A DNA stretch of 64,000 nt, from the NCBI GenBank assembly GCA_039105265.1, contig JAPFFF010000048.1, positions 372,001 through 436,000 of the forward strand. The letters are read 5' to 3'. The position numbers and the translations under genes were made by a program. The DNA comes from Tritrichomonas musculus (lineage: Eukaryota; Parabasalia; Tritrichomonadida; Tritrichomonadidae). The stretch's first letter is position 1, and the number at the start of each line of letters is the position of its first letter. Below are positions 63,659-64,000 of the stretch, piece after piece. The notes below the pieces were generated by a model, which saw only the letters and a list, made by a program, of their open reading frames with translations, had not been told where the DNA came from and did not search any database.

Positions 63659-64000
63659 TTACTGAGGTGTAGTCAAATCATAGTTCCCGAGGCGAACAAG
63701 TGGTGGCATACCATTTGGTTGAACAAGAATAGATATTGATGAATCAAATAAGAGACAAATTAATGGTGGGGTTTTAACATCGTTAGCATATGTATTTTCG
63801 CCAGTATTTTGAGATACAATAATTTCAAAATTAATTGGAGACAATGATGTTAGTCCCTGTTGATATGTATTATCTGTTTCTGTTGGGAGAGCAATAAAGA
63901 AACTTGTTCGGTCATCAGAATAATTTCCAACAGAGCGTGTATATGGTTGGTCATTAGTTAATGATGCTACGACTTCTTTGTTAAATCCACTTTGTCCTCC
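63659..64000 (-). CDS. Major capsid protein of element A, C-terminal part only (runs off the right edge)
   Basis: Residues in the window match the C-terminal quarter of B's capsid protein: GFNKEVVASL, DDRTSFFIALPTETDNTYQQG, SSISILVQPNGMPPLVRLGNYDLTTP. The first two thirds lie outside. The part seen is open. Confidence 0.82.
   Translation of the reverse strand, partial: GGQSGFNKEVVASLTNDQPYTRSVGNYSDDRTSFFIALPTETDNTYQQGLTSLSPINFEIIVSQNTGENTYANDVKTPPLICLLFDSSISILVQPNGMPPLVRLGNYDLTTPQ

Larger units (their letters stand above)
35359..64000. mobile_element. Maverick (Polinton) element A, older, interrupted by element B; right end outside window
   Basis: Parts seen: PolB (35828-39028), HNH nuclease (39076-39888), small basic DNA-binding protein (39907-40197), the 173-residue-type gene (cut by B), two small genes (62703-63131, 63162-63614) and the end of the major capsid gene (63659 onward). 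PolB and the capsid gene point toward each other, as in B, so A lies in the opposite orientation. The left boundary is uncertain (34.2-35.4 kb, or about 23.6 kb if the fibre module belongs to it). It is broken: about two breaks in PolB, plus the insertion of B at 40698/62617. Its age is greater than B's. Confidence 0.8.

Overview
This is a stretch of a very AT-rich protist nuclear genome, most likely a trichomonad (Parabasalia; a Tritrichomonas- or Trichomonas-type genome). The grounds are: intronless host genes of typical trichomonad families (a calpain-like protease, a UPF1-type helicase, a glycerophosphodiester phosphodiesterase, a giant beta-helix surface-type protein with hexapeptide repeats); initiator-like TCA elements placed right at start codons; and Maverick (Polinton) elements taking up more than half of the window. 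No part of the sequence names the species.

Region 1 (1-22.6 kb) is host DNA. A beta-helix protein gene runs off the left edge. It is followed by three short inverted-repeat DNA transposons without a usable transposase (4241-5965, 6219-7378, 7645-8714). Then come a calpain-like gene, a UPF1-like helicase lying in two overlapping frames, a decayed remnant of a second helicase, a fourth inverted-repeat element (16947-17624), a GDPD gene, and a fifth element of 2.4 kb with internal tandem repeats (19686-22065). Spaces between genes are long, rich in T and A runs, and mostly empty.

Region 2 (22.6-34.1 kb) is a Maverick-derived module of large fibre-like proteins (three adjacent minus-strand reading frames and a convergent plus-strand capsid-type gene). 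It is flanked and interrupted by short clusters of GC-rich perfect hairpins with GAA or GCA loops. These clusters are the most unexpected structure in the window.

Region 3 (34.1-40.7 kb and 62.6-64.0 kb) is an older, AT-rich Maverick, 'A'. It has tandem arrays, a GIY-YIG-type nuclease gene, a broken family-B DNA polymerase, an HNH nuclease gene, a small basic DNA-binding protein, a conserved 173-residue-type gene, small virion-type genes and the end of the major capsid protein gene. Whether the fibre module of region 2 belongs to A cannot be settled from this window.

Region 4 (40,699-62,616) is a second, younger Maverick, 'B', inserted into A. It is bounded by about 0.29-kb terminal inverted repeats beginning AGTAG and by a 5-bp target duplication (GCTTG), and it interrupts the 173-residue-type gene of A. 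B carries, left to right: an unknown terminal gene, integrase, packaging ATPase, a pVI/pX-like small protein, a small basic protein, a proline-rich protein, the major capsid protein, two small genes, the fibre module, a capsid-type gene, a basic regulator, a non-coding interval with a tRNA-like sequence and a minisatellite, a small gene, and a family-B DNA polymerase of 1602 residues with a long acidic N-terminus. A and B share at least five gene families but differ in base composition, gene order and nuclease cargo, so they are different lineages.
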